IMG/VR virus record: IMGVR_UViG_3300047163_000049
Span: 1-39,305 of that record
Strand: one strand, 5' to 3'
Length of the DNA stretch: 39,305 bases
DNA from: a virus
The translations under genes were made by a program, and so were the position numbers. Below, piece by piece: positions 1 to 7,942 of this stretch; position 1 is the stretch's first letter, and each line of letters opens with the position of its first letter. The notes below the pieces were generated by a model. It was not told the origin of the DNA. It did not search any database and saw nothing but the letters and a program-made list of their open reading frames with translations.

Positions 1-23
1 AATAGCGAATGATGTTCTGTGCT
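1..23. repeat. Terminal direct repeat, left copy
   Basis: These 23 bases are identical to 39283-39305. A gene reads in frame across the join if one copy is removed, so this is best read as the overlap left by assembling a circular or circularly permuted genome of 39,282 bp. It is too short to be a typical T7-like terminal redundancy. Confidence 0.9.
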
Positions 24-59
24 GCTTATTTTTTTGAAGTCTTTTAGGTTTAAACTCAT
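1..59 (-). CDS. 5' end of the internal virion protein gene that continues at 39282
   Basis: ATG lies at 59-57 and its A is shared with the TGA stop of the neighbouring gene (ATGA overlap at 59-56). Reading leftward through base 1 and on from 39282 gives an unbroken frame of 574 codons ending at 37617. The extra N-terminal residues begin MSLNLKDFKKISSTEHH and include a GHQIKIAHKAL segment. That style of N-terminus (Gly-His-x-Ile-x-Ile-Ala) is familiar to me from internal virion proteins of uncultured podoviruses. The first start codon available inside the linear right end is only a TTG at 39239, so this ATG is the better start. Confidence 0.85.
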   Translation of the reverse strand, partial: MSLNLKDFKKISSTEHHSL

Positions 60-1039
60 TTTTTTCTCTTAGCTAAAGTTTCTAGAACAAACTTTCTTGA
101 ATTGGCCTCTGGATCTGTGCTTTGCGCTTGAGATCTAGGCACAACTATGCCGCCTACTTTTAAATCTTTTCTAACCGTATCGTTTGCATATGAGTCGACA
201 GCTCCTGGAACCGCTGGTGTTCCGCCGATCTTTTCACCTACGGCTTGAGGTGATTTGCCTTGAGCTACTTCTTTAACGGCTTGCGGGGGTAGCCAAACTT
301 CTCCAGGAGAAACCATTGCCGGTACGCTGCCGCCTTTTGCATATTTGCCTATGGCGCTTTGTGGACCAGATCCAATCATGCCGCCTTCGGCTTTATGCAT
401 ACCCATGTATGATCCAAGACCCGACATTGCACCACCAAGAATTCCACCCATCATGCCGGCCTGACCTGATTCCATTCCGGCCTGCGCTTGATTGTAACCA
501 GTTTGCGCGCCGACCTGAGTGCCATACAGCCCTTGCTGAGATGCCACGTTTTGATTTGTCTGCCCGATTTGTTGTTGCGCTTGCTGAGTAGCGAGTGCGC
601 CCGCTTGGCCGATAGCACCGAGAGATTGTTGCGCCTGCATCGCCGCGCCCTGACCGACCGATTGTTGCTGAGTATTTGCGCCTTGCTGTGCCGCCTGCCT
701 CGCCATAAGCCCGACATTGCCAGATGCCCCGCGCTGCCCCGCCATGAGGGCCGCTTGGTTAGCCACGTTCTGACCCGTCGATTGATTTAACATCGCTTGC
801 GCAGGATTAGGGCCAGTGCCATTAGCCACGCCTTGAAGTTGATTGTAGACAGCGTTTTGGTTTTGAATGCCGCCTTGCTGCTGAAGCACGTTGAGCAAAC
901 CATTTTGCGCGGCCATTGAGTTTTGAGTGCCAGAAAGAGATTGACCTATTTGTTGGCCATTGACTGGGTTACTTGTCGAGAAGCCTGAGCCGTTGATACC
1001 GCCATTTAGACCTAGCAAACCACCAATCGCGCCCATCAA
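56..1039 (-). CDS. Internal virion / ejection-type structural protein
   Basis: A 327-residue protein, not assignable to a named family by eye. The first 200 residues are rich in Gln, Ala, Gly and Asn with many QQ and AQ pairs, a low-complexity composition common in podovirus internal proteins. The C-terminal third contains KAEGG and YAKGG motifs, then a VSPGEVWLPP segment, an NDTV segment and GGIVVPRS. I know that combination from many uncultured-phage virion proteins. The start ATG overlaps the end of the GNAT-like gene by 4 nt, and the stop overlaps the next gene by ATGA, so it belongs to the late leftward operon. Candidate late-promoter copy 1197-1213 lies about 160 nt upstream. Confidence 0.65.
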   Translation of the reverse strand: MMGAIGGLLGLNGGINGSGFSTSNPVNGQQIGQSLSGTQNSMAAQNGLLNVLQQQGGIQNQNAVYNQLQGVANGTGPNPAQAMLNQSTGQNVANQAALMAGQRGASGNVGLMARQAAQQGANTQQQSVGQGAAMQAQQSLGAIGQAGALATQQAQQQIGQTNQNVASQQGLYGTQVGAQTGYNQAQAGMESGQAGMMGGILGGAMSGLGSYMGMHKAEGGMIGSGPQSAIGKYAKGGSVPAMVSPGEVWLPPQAVKEVAQGKSPQAVGEKIGGTPAVPGAVDSYANDTVRKDLKVGGIVVPRSQAQSTDPEANSRKFVLETLAKRKK

Positions 1040-1365
1040 ATCCCCTTAGAAAATATAATCAAGTCGTCTGATGCGCTTTTAAGTCTCATCCCATAACCGA
1101 GAAGGACTTTAAGCGATTCTGTGCTTTTGTTCGCCGATGGTACGACAGTCCCCAGAAGCTCAGAACAGCCGCGAGCTTTCGCGACCACTACTATAGCGTC
1201 GGCGATTGTACTAGCTTCATGCGACTTTCGTTGTTCTGGCACCACATAGATGTCGACGATATAGACTTGAGTCTCGTTTAAGAAGCGATAAACAGCGAAA
1301 CCGAACTCATTTTCAATTAAATGATCGCCCCGATGCTCTTTTAGATAATCAGCATACATGCTCAA
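1036..1365 (-). CDS. GNAT-like acetyltransferase, virion-gene neighbour
   Basis: A 109-residue protein with the general layout of a small GNAT fold. A beta strand VYIVDIYVVPEQRKSH (about residues 34-49) resembles the core strand plus the acetyl-CoA pyrophosphate loop. A helix (ASTIADAIVVVAKARGC) and a strand (LLGTVVP) follow, and the C-terminus is GYGMRLKSASDDLIIF. The Q/R-x-x-G-x-G/A loop is degenerate (EQRKSHEAS), so activity is uncertain. Similar small GNAT-like proteins sit among podovirus structural genes. Start and stop overlap or abut the neighbours. A late-promoter-like element lies inside the gene at 1197-1213. Confidence 0.55.
   Translation of the reverse strand: MSMYADYLKEHRGDHLIENEFGFAVYRFLNETQVYIVDIYVVPEQRKSHEASTIADAIVVVAKARGCSELLGTVVPSANKSTESLKVLLGYGMRLKSASDDLIIFSKGI
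1197..1213 (-). promoter_or_regulatory. Late-promoter-like element, copy A
   Basis: The minus strand reads TAGTACAA-N5-GACG, followed by CTATAGTAG. It is one of five same-orientation copies (others at 7840, 9970, 14458 and 35195). This one is inside the GNAT-like gene, where it encodes STIAD, about 160 nt upstream of the internal virion gene starting at 1039. A promoter role is inferred from its repetition, orientation and location. Confidence 0.5.
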
Positions 1366-1370
1366 AAGAG

Positions 1371-4300
1371 TTACCCTCGATTTTGCCCAGATCCGACAGT
1401 GTTACCTTGAGATTGTGTGCGCCAACCCGCTTTTACGGCAACAACTAAATTGATACCAGAAAGAGTAAGCCCAGCGCCGGCAGTGACACCATAAGTAGGG
1501 TCATAAATCTCGTTGAATGAAATCTGAATTGCCGAGCATCTTTTTTGAGCTAAGAATACCCGCCAAGGCTCAACGCTGGTTGACGCGCCAAATGGTGACG
1601 GTTGATCGCCAAAAGGCGACGCCGCACTTGAGTTAAAATTTGTCGGCATAATGAAGTCAGATTGATAGATCGATGCATTGTAATCATAGGCAACACCCAT
1701 GCGCAAAATATGAGGCGACAAGTACTCGCCCAGCAAAAAGTATTCATAAGCCATTTGATAGCCCTGAAGGCCCGCGAGATTAAGCCAAGACGTGAGAAAA
1801 GACATTAGCGTAGGCTCGCCAGCATCTAGATATGTTCCAGGTGTTTCTTGTAAAACCGCGCCATCACCGCGAAGCAGAGTGTGCAGACTTTGATAGAGCG
1901 TAGATGAAATTGCTGAAGCCCCAGAAAACGTGCCCCATTTATCAAAAAAATAATCATACATGAGTTGTACGCCAGTATCGAGAGTGAATCGAACTTGCGT
2001 TGTAGCTGGAATATTTACGGCGCTATTTGCGCTTACTGAATTGAACGCCTCGACAGGAGCGCCGATGTAATTCGTTGAAAGATCTCTGCCGATGAGCCAA
2101 ATGCCCTTATCAGACTGAAACATCAAGCCGCCAGGAATTAAAACAATTGAATTCTGATTCGCGCAACCTACAGAGCTTGTGATAAAAATTGGCTGCGAAT
2201 ATTGATTATTCGAATCTGTATTATCTGGCCCAGATCCATTGATGTAATAAACAGCATCTTGCTTGAACAAAATCAACTTATCATCCATTGGGAATATGCA
2301 AGTGAGGGGTCCTGTCGATCCTTGAGCACCAGTCGAGGGCGCAACATAGAAGGTCGAGAGATCTGACATCTCAACGGGCGTGCCCTCAATAACTTGTTTT
2401 GAAAACCAAAGCAAATTTCTGTCTTCTGCATCGATCAGCCAAAGCCTGTCATCGAAAAGCGCTGTAGCCACAGCAGCCGGGCCAGCAATATCTTCAATCA
2501 CTCCGCCCGTCGTATAAATGATGTTGTTACCAATGATTGAGCTATCAGCAAGTGTATCGACGTAAGCGATAGAGTCTGAAGTCGTTACGTTTAAAGTCGG
2601 CGCCGTGATTGATGTAACCTGATAGTATTCTTGATTAGCGACAGACCATCGATAGATAACTATTTTTACATTAGATTTATAAGTAAGCCTAAGATAAGGC
2701 ACATTAACAGTAATTGAACCAGCAGTCCCAGACCCAGTGGTCGTAACAGATACAGGGACGCTAGAAGCAGAACGATTAATATTGCCGTTGGCGTCTGTCC
2801 ATTCGTAAGTGACTTGATAATAGTAAGCATTTGTATTTGTCGCCCCGTCTGGTTGCGCGTGAATAGAGCCGCCCGTAGTTGACCATGTACACTCAATGCT
2901 GTCTGGGAATAAATGAAAACCCTGCTCTGATACGGTCTGCCCGTCATATGACCAAAGCATCCCGCCAGTGATATTTAGCGAGCTACCAATCTCAGAGGCA
3001 TTTTGAGTTGCTGTCGTGAAATCTAATCCGACAAGATTTACTCCGGTTTGGCTATAAACATTTGACACATTTGGGGCGCCAGAACCGTTAGCGTTTTGTG
3101 TCGTATTCAAAGTCTCAATTAAATCTTTATACAAATACGCAATGTTCGCAGTTGATCCAATCACTTGAGCTTGCGGAAGACCGAGCGTCAAATAACCGCC
3201 ACCATTCTCATATGCAAATCGCGAGTAAATATTGCCAAGCGAGTCGATTAGAAAATAAGTGTTTTGGAACACTGATTGATAAGTAACTAACGTATAGATC
3301 ACTGAGTTATAAATAAAAGATTTAGACGCGAGACCGACAGACCTTAAAATTGTCGTAGTTGATCCTACTGTGCCAGTCGTAACCGTTAACGGTAAAGTAA
3401 CTGCAACCTTATCTATGAAATCAGATTTAATTGACGAGTCATAAGAATAGGCATTATTAACTTCATACAGCGTAGTGACGACACCGTTTTGAGCGGCACA
3501 AGTTATATTATTAACTGTGCCGCTTGATATGATCTGAGTTGGCGACATCCTCTTAGCTAAAGTCGAATCGACAGCTAAAACATAACCAGTACTTGATCCC
3601 GAGCTATAAAAAGATGCATAGATAACGGCGCTATTTTGGCTTGTGTCTACGCATACACTCATCATCGTTGCGGCCCACGAGGCGTTAACGAAAGTTGTTG
3701 CTGCAGACAAAAGCAACTGTTGATTGAGCGTAACGAAATCAATCGCTTGACCGCCGGATGTTGTATTGTAGGCGATAAATAATTGAGTTCCGTAAACCAC
3801 ACCATCCCACGCAACCGTTGAGCTAGGCGCATAAGTCGCCGCGATATCTGCTGGCGCTGTTACCGTCGTCGGCGAGCTTGTCGAAATTGCAACGTACTGA
3901 AGATGTGGAGTTGCGGTTAAAGTATTCGTAAAAACAATAATAAAAAAACCACCGAGTAAAAATACTCTAGGCGAGCCAGTTATTGCTCCAGATCCCGCAG
4001 GTATCAGCGTCGGATTAACTACAGCTTGGCCGGTATTCGAATCTCTAATGTTGTAATAATAATTTGATGTACTGTTGTTGCGCTCAGTGTACACAGTGCA
4101 AACTAGATTATTTGCTGAGATCACAGAGTCACACTGAATTTGATTTATTGCGCTTCGGCCCACGGGAAGAGTTGATAATGTTATTGGGTTAAGATTGCCC
4201 TTTGTAACCCACGATTCGTTACCCGCAGAGTAGGCCTGAAGTGTTGAGCCAATCGCGGTTAGATTGCCGTTCAGTGTTGTTAAGTAGTCAGCGCCAACGA

Positions 4301-4463
4301 CAGAAGAGATTTTGCCGAAACCATTTCGCTTTGTTAAGCGCCCTTGCGTTGTGAATACTGAATTGTCTAAAGACAAGAACTGACCAACGGGCAATTGCCA
4401 TTTGTCTGTCTTTGTATTTAGACCTTCAGAGAAGTTTATGTTTACAGGTTGTTTTTGAAGCAA
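1371..4463 (-). CDS. Large tail hub/nozzle protein (P22 gp10 / T7 gp12-like)
   Basis: A 1030-residue beta-rich protein. The N-terminus has an EGLNTKTDKWQLPVG segment (about residues 14-28), then NSVF and a G-R-L-T-K-R-N-G-F segment. This is the opening I know from P22 gp10 (packaged-DNA stabilization) and from T7 gp12 (tubular protein B) relatives: ordered binding of adaptor, a list of variables, 'first-use' residues and a G-L-x-x-R-x-G motif. The body is Ser/Thr/Asn-rich, with no cysteine-based or catalytic motif visible. Its size and its place shortly after the adaptor and fibre-like genes fit a nozzle that closes the tail tube. The likely start is TTG at 4463, five bases after a GCAGGTG ribosome binding site embedded in the end of the upstream gene. 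Confidence 0.65.
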   Translation of the reverse strand: MLQKQPVNINFSEGLNTKTDKWQLPVGQFLSLDNSVFTTQGRLTKRNGFGKISSVVGADYLTTLNGNLTAIGSTLQAYSAGNESWVTKGNLNPITLSTLPVGRSAINQIQCDSVISANNLVCTVYTERNNSTSNYYYNIRDSNTGQAVVNPTLIPAGSGAITGSPRVFLLGGFFIIVFTNTLTATPHLQYVAISTSSPTTVTAPADIAATYAPSSTVAWDGVVYGTQLFIAYNTTSGGQAIDFVTLNQQLLLSAATTFVNASWAATMMSVCVDTSQNSAVIYASFYSSGSSTGYVLAVDSTLAKRMSPTQIISSGTVNNITCAAQNGVVTTLYEVNNAYSYDSSIKSDFIDKVAVTLPLTVTTGTVGSTTTILRSVGLASKSFIYNSVIYTLVTYQSVFQNTYFLIDSLGNIYSRFAYENGGGYLTLGLPQAQVIGSTANIAYLYKDLIETLNTTQNANGSGAPNVSNVYSQTGVNLVGLDFTTATQNASEIGSSLNITGGMLWSYDGQTVSEQGFHLFPDSIECTWSTTGGSIHAQPDGATNTNAYYYQVTYEWTDANGNINRSASSVPVSVTTTGSGTAGSITVNVPYLRLTYKSNVKIVIYRWSVANQEYYQVTSITAPTLNVTTSDSIAYVDTLADSSIIGNNIIYTTGGVIEDIAGPAAVATALFDDRLWLIDAEDRNLLWFSKQVIEGTPVEMSDLSTFYVAPSTGAQGSTGPLTCIFPMDDKLILFKQDAVYYINGSGPDNTDSNNQYSQPIFITSSVGCANQNSIVLIPGGLMFQSDKGIWLIGRDLSTNYIGAPVEAFNSVSANSAVNIPATTQVRFTLDTGVQLMYDYFFDKWGTFSGASAISSTLYQSLHTLLRGDGAVLQETPGTYLDAGEPTLMSFLTSWLNLAGLQGYQMAYEYFLLGEYLSPHILRMGVAYDYNASIYQSDFIMPTNFNSSAASPFGDQPSPFGASTSVEPWRVFLAQKRCSAIQISFNEIYDPTYGVTAGAGLTLSGINLVVAVKAGWRTQSQGNTVGSGQNRG

Positions 4464-4465
4464 GA

Positions 4466-5686
4466 CTACACCTGCACAACTTGCATTGTGGCGCCAGAGG
4501 CAAGTGTGGCCGTTGCGGGCCCAGACAATGTATTAATAACCCCATACATGTTGGGGAATCTCGTCCCGATGCTTGATGCCGCTGGAATATAAAAACCATT
4601 AAAGACAGATAGTGGGAATACGTAGGTAACTCCGGCGGCTAATGTAATCGTAAATGTCTGAGTATGCCCCGTAAATAAAGATATCCCGTTGGTATTGGCT
4701 GCACCAAAAGTTATTGCATATGTCCCGCCAACGCCACCGCCGCCCGATGCTGTCGTGACAATTGTTACTTGCCCACTAAAACTTAAAAATATTGGGCGAT
4801 TTGTTGCTGGCGACGCTCCAATGGATGCACCAGACACAGAGGGGAATCCATTTACCGATAAGGTCGAAAAAGAAAAACTTGCCGTCGTACTTTGACTCCC
4901 GTAAAGCGCGCTAGTGTAGGTATCCATTTCAAATGGAGTGACCGTATTTTGAGCAAGCTGCGAGCCAAGTATGCCAGCCGAAGCACTGATTGATGCCGTT
5001 GTTATTGTCGCAGGCACTATATTAGATTCAGCAATTGTACTTGCAGCAATATTTGATCCGGTAATGCCACCGGCAATTGCGATACTTGCGCCCATATTCC
5101 CAGACGCATCCATTGTCATAAAGCTTGTTGCACCAGGCGTTAGCGGCAACGTCTGAAGAAGACTCGATGATAAAGTCGGCGCCTGAAGAGTAAGTAGGTT
5201 CGTCAAATTGCCTGAGTTAGTCAAAATGCATGAAAGCATCTCAACGCTCGCGGCTGTCGTTGACGATCCTTTAACTAACAAAACACCAGATGAGAACGCC
5301 GCCGTTGCTGTGCCGCTAGAAATACCAGAGCTTGTCGCATTCACGTTGCCGTTTAAAGTAATCTGAACATGATTGCCGCCGGTGTAATCATTGTAATATA
5401 ATTCGTTACCGACAACATAAAGACACGCGACATCTTGAGCCCCGGCGAGCACAGAAACTTGAGAGATAAAACGAGTAGATCTTAATTGAGTCGCGTTGTT
5501 TGATAAGAATGCAAGGTCAGAAGAAATAAGCATTCCATTTGGTTGAATCTGCAGGCCCTTGCCCGAGCTATGATCATGGTTATCAAGATTCGTCATGTTC
5601 GCGTTGAACGATTGCTCCCAGATAAGACCTGAGTCGATACCGATCGTGGGCAAAACCAAACTTATATTTGAAAGTATTGTAGACAT
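4466..5686 (-). CDS. Tail-fibre-like virion protein
   Basis: A 406-residue protein. Residues near 10-60 read PTIGIDSG..W...FNANMTNLDNHDHSSGKG followed by IQPNGMLISSDLAF. The HDHSSGKG motif with a following I-x-P-x-G is a recurrent N-terminal attachment or fibre signature in phages with short tails. The rest is low-complexity Ser/Thr/Ala/Gly with SNIAASTIAESNIVPATI repeats (a 'generated N-I-x-x-x-T-I' pattern often used for fibre stalks) and a beta-rich C-terminus. The upstream gene's stop abuts its ATG. Likely a minor fibre or tail-knob appendage. Confidence 0.6.
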   Translation of the reverse strand: MSTILSNISLVLPTIGIDSGLIWEQSFNANMTNLDNHDHSSGKGLQIQPNGMLISSDLAFLSNNATQLRSTRFISQVSVLAGAQDVACLYVVGNELYYNDYTGGNHVQITLNGNVNATSSGISSGTATAAFSSGVLLVKGSSTTAASVEMLSCILTNSGNLTNLLTLQAPTLSSSLLQTLPLTPGATSFMTMDASGNMGASIAIAGGITGSNIAASTIAESNIVPATITTASISASAGILGSQLAQNTVTPFEMDTYTSALYGSQSTTASFSFSTLSVNGFPSVSGASIGASPATNRPIFLSFSGQVTIVTTASGGGGVGGTYAITFGAANTNGISLFTGHTQTFTITLAAGVTYVFPLSVFNGFYIPAASSIGTRFPNMYGVINTLSGPATATLASGATMQVVQV

Positions 5687-5970
5687 CAGAACACCCAGAG
5701 CGCGACGTTAACTGGTGCGCTAGCGTTAAGAGTTAATGTTTTAGCATTGAGTGGTTGAGATCTGTAGATCGTCGCCGCGGCGTCTTGATCGACAATGATC
5801 CAACCAACTTGTTGTCGCCCGAGGAGATGATTTATAGTATTACTACCAGATGCCAAAGACTGCGAGATCAGAGATCCTTGAGTTAATTCGTTTGATAGCA
5901 ATTGGTCTAGCTGTGACTTCCATTTGGTTTGCATTTGGGACAAGTCTAAATTCAGAGGTAGCTGAGCCAT
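5686..5970 (-). CDS. Small conserved virion-operon protein
   Basis: A 94-residue protein not assigned to a named family. The N-terminal half is helical and Gln-rich (a WKSQLDQLLSNEL segment). The C-terminal half is beta-rich, with GWIIVDQDAAATIYRS and LTLNASAPVNVALWVF. That ending (an alternation of hydrophobic strands with a final LWVF) is common in small proteins encoded next to podovirus fibre genes. Its ATG overlaps the stop of the adaptor gene (TAATG), so translation is probably coupled to it. Confidence 0.5.
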   Translation of the reverse strand: MAQLPLNLDLSQMQTKWKSQLDQLLSNELTQGSLISQSLASGSNTINHLLGRQQVGWIIVDQDAAATIYRSQPLNAKTLTLNASAPVNVALWVF

Positions 5971-7025
5971 TACCAGCCCCCCTGATTACCGCCGCCCCAA
6001 CCAGTTCCGCCATACACAGGGTCTTGTCTTGTTTCACTAATGGTGTCGGCAATACCAGCATCCCGATTTTGACTTGCCTCTTCGATTCTTTTCTTAAGAA
6101 ATAAAATCTCATTATCAAGGCCTGATGTGTCTGAGCCTGGCTCTTTATCAAGAGCATATTTTGCGGCTCTCGAGATCACGTAATTTAGCCACCCTGAGAT
6201 ACCAATATTTGTGCAGTCTGTGTCTTGCAAAAGCGCTGGGAGTTTTGGCGTATACCAGAGAACCAAATTCTGCCCACCCGCAGGTACTGGAATAATATTG
6301 ATGTTAGAGCCCATGAGTCTATATCGCATGTTATAGACGCCGTAGATTGTGCTAGTAGAATTTGGGTAGATGTAAGAGTTTCTTTTAATGAAATCAAAAC
6401 GCATGAGCGTCACGCGAGAAGGCGTGATGACCGATGTGTTTACATTCAGATCAACGCCCGCAAGCTTATACATTGCTTTTGCCGGAGTTCCGCTTGTACC
6501 GCCATAGCTACCGCCAAGATAATTACTATATCCATTGGGCAGTGGATAGTTTGCTGTCGTACCGTTGGTCGGTAAAAACGCCATCTCTTGCGCATACCAA
6601 TCCTCGTAAGACGTAATCAAAATATCATAGAGCTCATAGCAGGCGAGCCTGATTACGTAGTTCCACTCGGCGTTACCGACGAACTTAGAATTAACTCTGT
6701 CGGCTCTTTGCTGACAGCGTAGACGTAACTCATAGAGAGACATCTCGCTCGGTGGTGCCGCAACCATTTGCGCCGAAACAGATGCCGGGCTATTGCCAGA
6801 CGCGTTTGAGGCAAGCACTTGGTAGTAATACATGATTGAAATGCCGGGGAGTGAGTCAACGTATTGAGTGACAAGACCAAGGGTTGCAACGCTTGCAAAA
6901 TTAACTCCGTCTGTGCTTCTCTGCACGACGTAGCCAGTGGCGCCAATGGCACCACTCCATGTGATTAGTATATTGCCATCAGCTTGTTCAGCCGAGACAT
7001 TTTGAACTTGATACGGAACCGCCAC
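5970..7025 (-). CDS. Head-tail adaptor with N-terminal fibronectin type III domain
   Basis: A 351-residue protein with two parts. Residues about 1-92 form a fibronectin-III-like module: a V-x-x-V-x-A-E segment, an ILITWSG strand, GATGYVVQRSTDG and YYYQVLASNASGNSPAS. After a proline-containing linker, residues about 95-351 resemble adaptor proteins of the P22 gp4/T7 gp11 kind: helices EMSLYELRLRCQQRADR and NYVIRLACYELYDILIT, then a VTLMRFDFIKRN strand, a P-P-A/G-x-x-NLVLWYTP strand and a C-terminal helix with NYVISRAAKYALDKE. The adaptor joins portal to tail. The Fn3 fusion is unusual and may decorate the neck. The gene lies between the possible decoration gene and small fibre genes, as expected for a connector. 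Confidence 0.65.
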   Translation of the reverse strand: MAVPYQVQNVSAEQADGNILITWSGAIGATGYVVQRSTDGVNFASVATLGLVTQYVDSLPGISIMYYYQVLASNASGNSPASVSAQMVAAPPSEMSLYELRLRCQQRADRVNSKFVGNAEWNYVIRLACYELYDILITSYEDWYAQEMAFLPTNGTTANYPLPNGYSNYLGGSYGGTSGTPAKAMYKLAGVDLNVNTSVITPSRVTLMRFDFIKRNSYIYPNSTSTIYGVYNMRYRLMGSNINIIPVPAGGQNLVLWYTPKLPALLQDTDCTNIGISGWLNYVISRAAKYALDKEPGSDTSGLDNEILFLKKRIEEASQNRDAGIADTISETRQDPVYGGTGWGGGNQGGW

Positions 7026-7041
7026 GAGAGGCTCCTTTTAA

Positions 7042-7740
7042 TTACAGGCCGTCTACCGTTACCACTGAGCCGTCGAAAGTGAATTGAAACGAGAGCACAG
7101 AGTTATCGGCTGGGTTTGTCGCAACTAAAGTTGTGGTAGACGAGTTTGTCGGTGCAAAAATCTGAAATACAATCTGTGCGCCGCCGTTTTGAGCAACAGA
7201 AGAATTTGCAAGCGTTTGGTTCGGATCACCGACAGGCATGAATGAGAGCGGCAATGGAACACCTGGAACGCCCACAGTGCCGGAGCCGCCAATTGATCCC
7301 GTTGCTTTAGCAACAAAGCCAGCGCCGACCGCAGGAGTAAAACCTAAAGGCAAACCAGCCGCTTGCCACTGAGCAAGAGTTGTTGTGCCAAGAGACGTAA
7401 TCGCATAAGGGCTATGGTTTGTCGTGCTTGTTGTCGTCGTGCTAGTGAGTGATACGATCTCGCCACTATAACCGCCGAGGTAATAGTTAAAGTTATTGTT
7501 GAACTGTACAATCATTGTGCCTGCGGATGGGTTTGGGTTAAGTGTGCCGTTGTTTGACCCCGGAGTTGCCGACGTGTGCATAAAAACATTCTGGATGTAG
7601 CCATTGCTCTTGAGAGAGCGAATACCTAGACCATTACCGTTAGTAGAATCGACGACGAAATTACAGTCGATCTCCATTGGTTTTACGATGTTTTTGTAGA
7701 TTGATTTGCCGTTTAGGCCAAAGCCACGAGGTTGTGACAT
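7042..7740 (-). CDS. Putative capsid decoration or accessory virion protein
   Basis: A 232-residue, Gly/Ser/Thr/Asn-rich beta-type protein with no recognisable catalytic motif. It starts MSQPRGFGLNG and ends with LSFQFTFDGSVVTVDGL. It is the first gene after the major capsid protein and is separated from it by a terminator and a late-promoter-like element, so it may be made at an independent level. In many podoviruses this slot holds a decoration or head-completion protein. GGAG precedes the ATG. The functional assignment rests on position only. Confidence 0.45.
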   Translation of the reverse strand: MSQPRGFGLNGKSIYKNIVKPMEIDCNFVVDSTNGNGLGIRSLKSNGYIQNVFMHTSATPGSNNGTLNPNPSAGTMIVQFNNNFNYYLGGYSGEIVSLTSTTTTSTTNHSPYAITSLGTTTLAQWQAAGLPLGFTPAVGAGFVAKATGSIGGSGTVGVPGVPLPLSFMPVGDPNQTLANSSVAQNGGAQIVFQIFAPTNSSTTTLVATNPADNSVLSFQFTFDGSVVTVDGL

Positions 7741-7760
7741 GTGGTTGTCTCCGCATATAA

Positions 7761-7788
7761 CTGGGGATTTCTCTCAAGCGCGCCCCAG
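7761..7788. promoter_or_regulatory. Leader hairpin before the decoration-like gene
   Basis: CTGGGG at 7761-7766 pairs perfectly with CCCCAG at 7783-7788. In the leftward transcript this stem lies in the untranslated leader, between the promoter-like element at 7840-7856 and the start codon at 7740. It may stabilise the mRNA or mask the GGAG site. No U tract follows it. Confidence 0.45.
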
Positions 7789-7839
7789 ACCACTACGCTT
7801 GCAGTACGCGTCCACCAAAAACGGTTAACGCCTCATATA

Positions 7840-7856
7840 CGTCAAAACTTGTACTA
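7840..7856 (-). promoter_or_regulatory. Late-promoter-like element, copy B
   Basis: The minus strand reads TAGTACAA-N5-GACG, then TATATGAGG. It begins at the last bases of the T-run of the terminator that follows the capsid gene, and it is the only large signal before the decoration-like gene at 7740. This terminator-then-element arrangement is the strongest positional argument that the five-copy family is a promoter. Confidence 0.6.
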
Positions 7857-7857
7857 A

Positions 7858-7888
7858 TAAAAAAGGCCAGGGGTTTTAATCCTGGCCT
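7858..7888 (-). terminator. Rho-independent terminator after the major capsid gene
   Basis: On the minus strand an 8-bp perfect GC-rich stem (AGGCCAGG/CCTGGCCT, 7881-7888 with 7864-7871) encloses a 9-nt loop and is followed by TTTTTTATT. It lies 55 nt after the capsid stop codon. This is a textbook intrinsic terminator for the leftward capsid transcript. Confidence 0.9.
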
Positions 7889-7942
7889 CTAACACGCTAG
7901 AAAAAGGAGAGCACACCAAAAGCTAGCGTTTTATCTAATATT

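Noticed and set aside
1197-1213. T7-type promoter (TAATACGACTCACTATAG)
   Set aside because: There is superficial likeness (TAGTACAA ... CTATAG in copy A), but spacing differs, the CTATAG end is not shared by other copies, and no single-subunit RNA polymerase gene is present.
7798-7840. Additional promoter or small gene between decoration leader and terminator
   Set aside because: No open frame with a ribosome site; only the leader and the late element can be supported.
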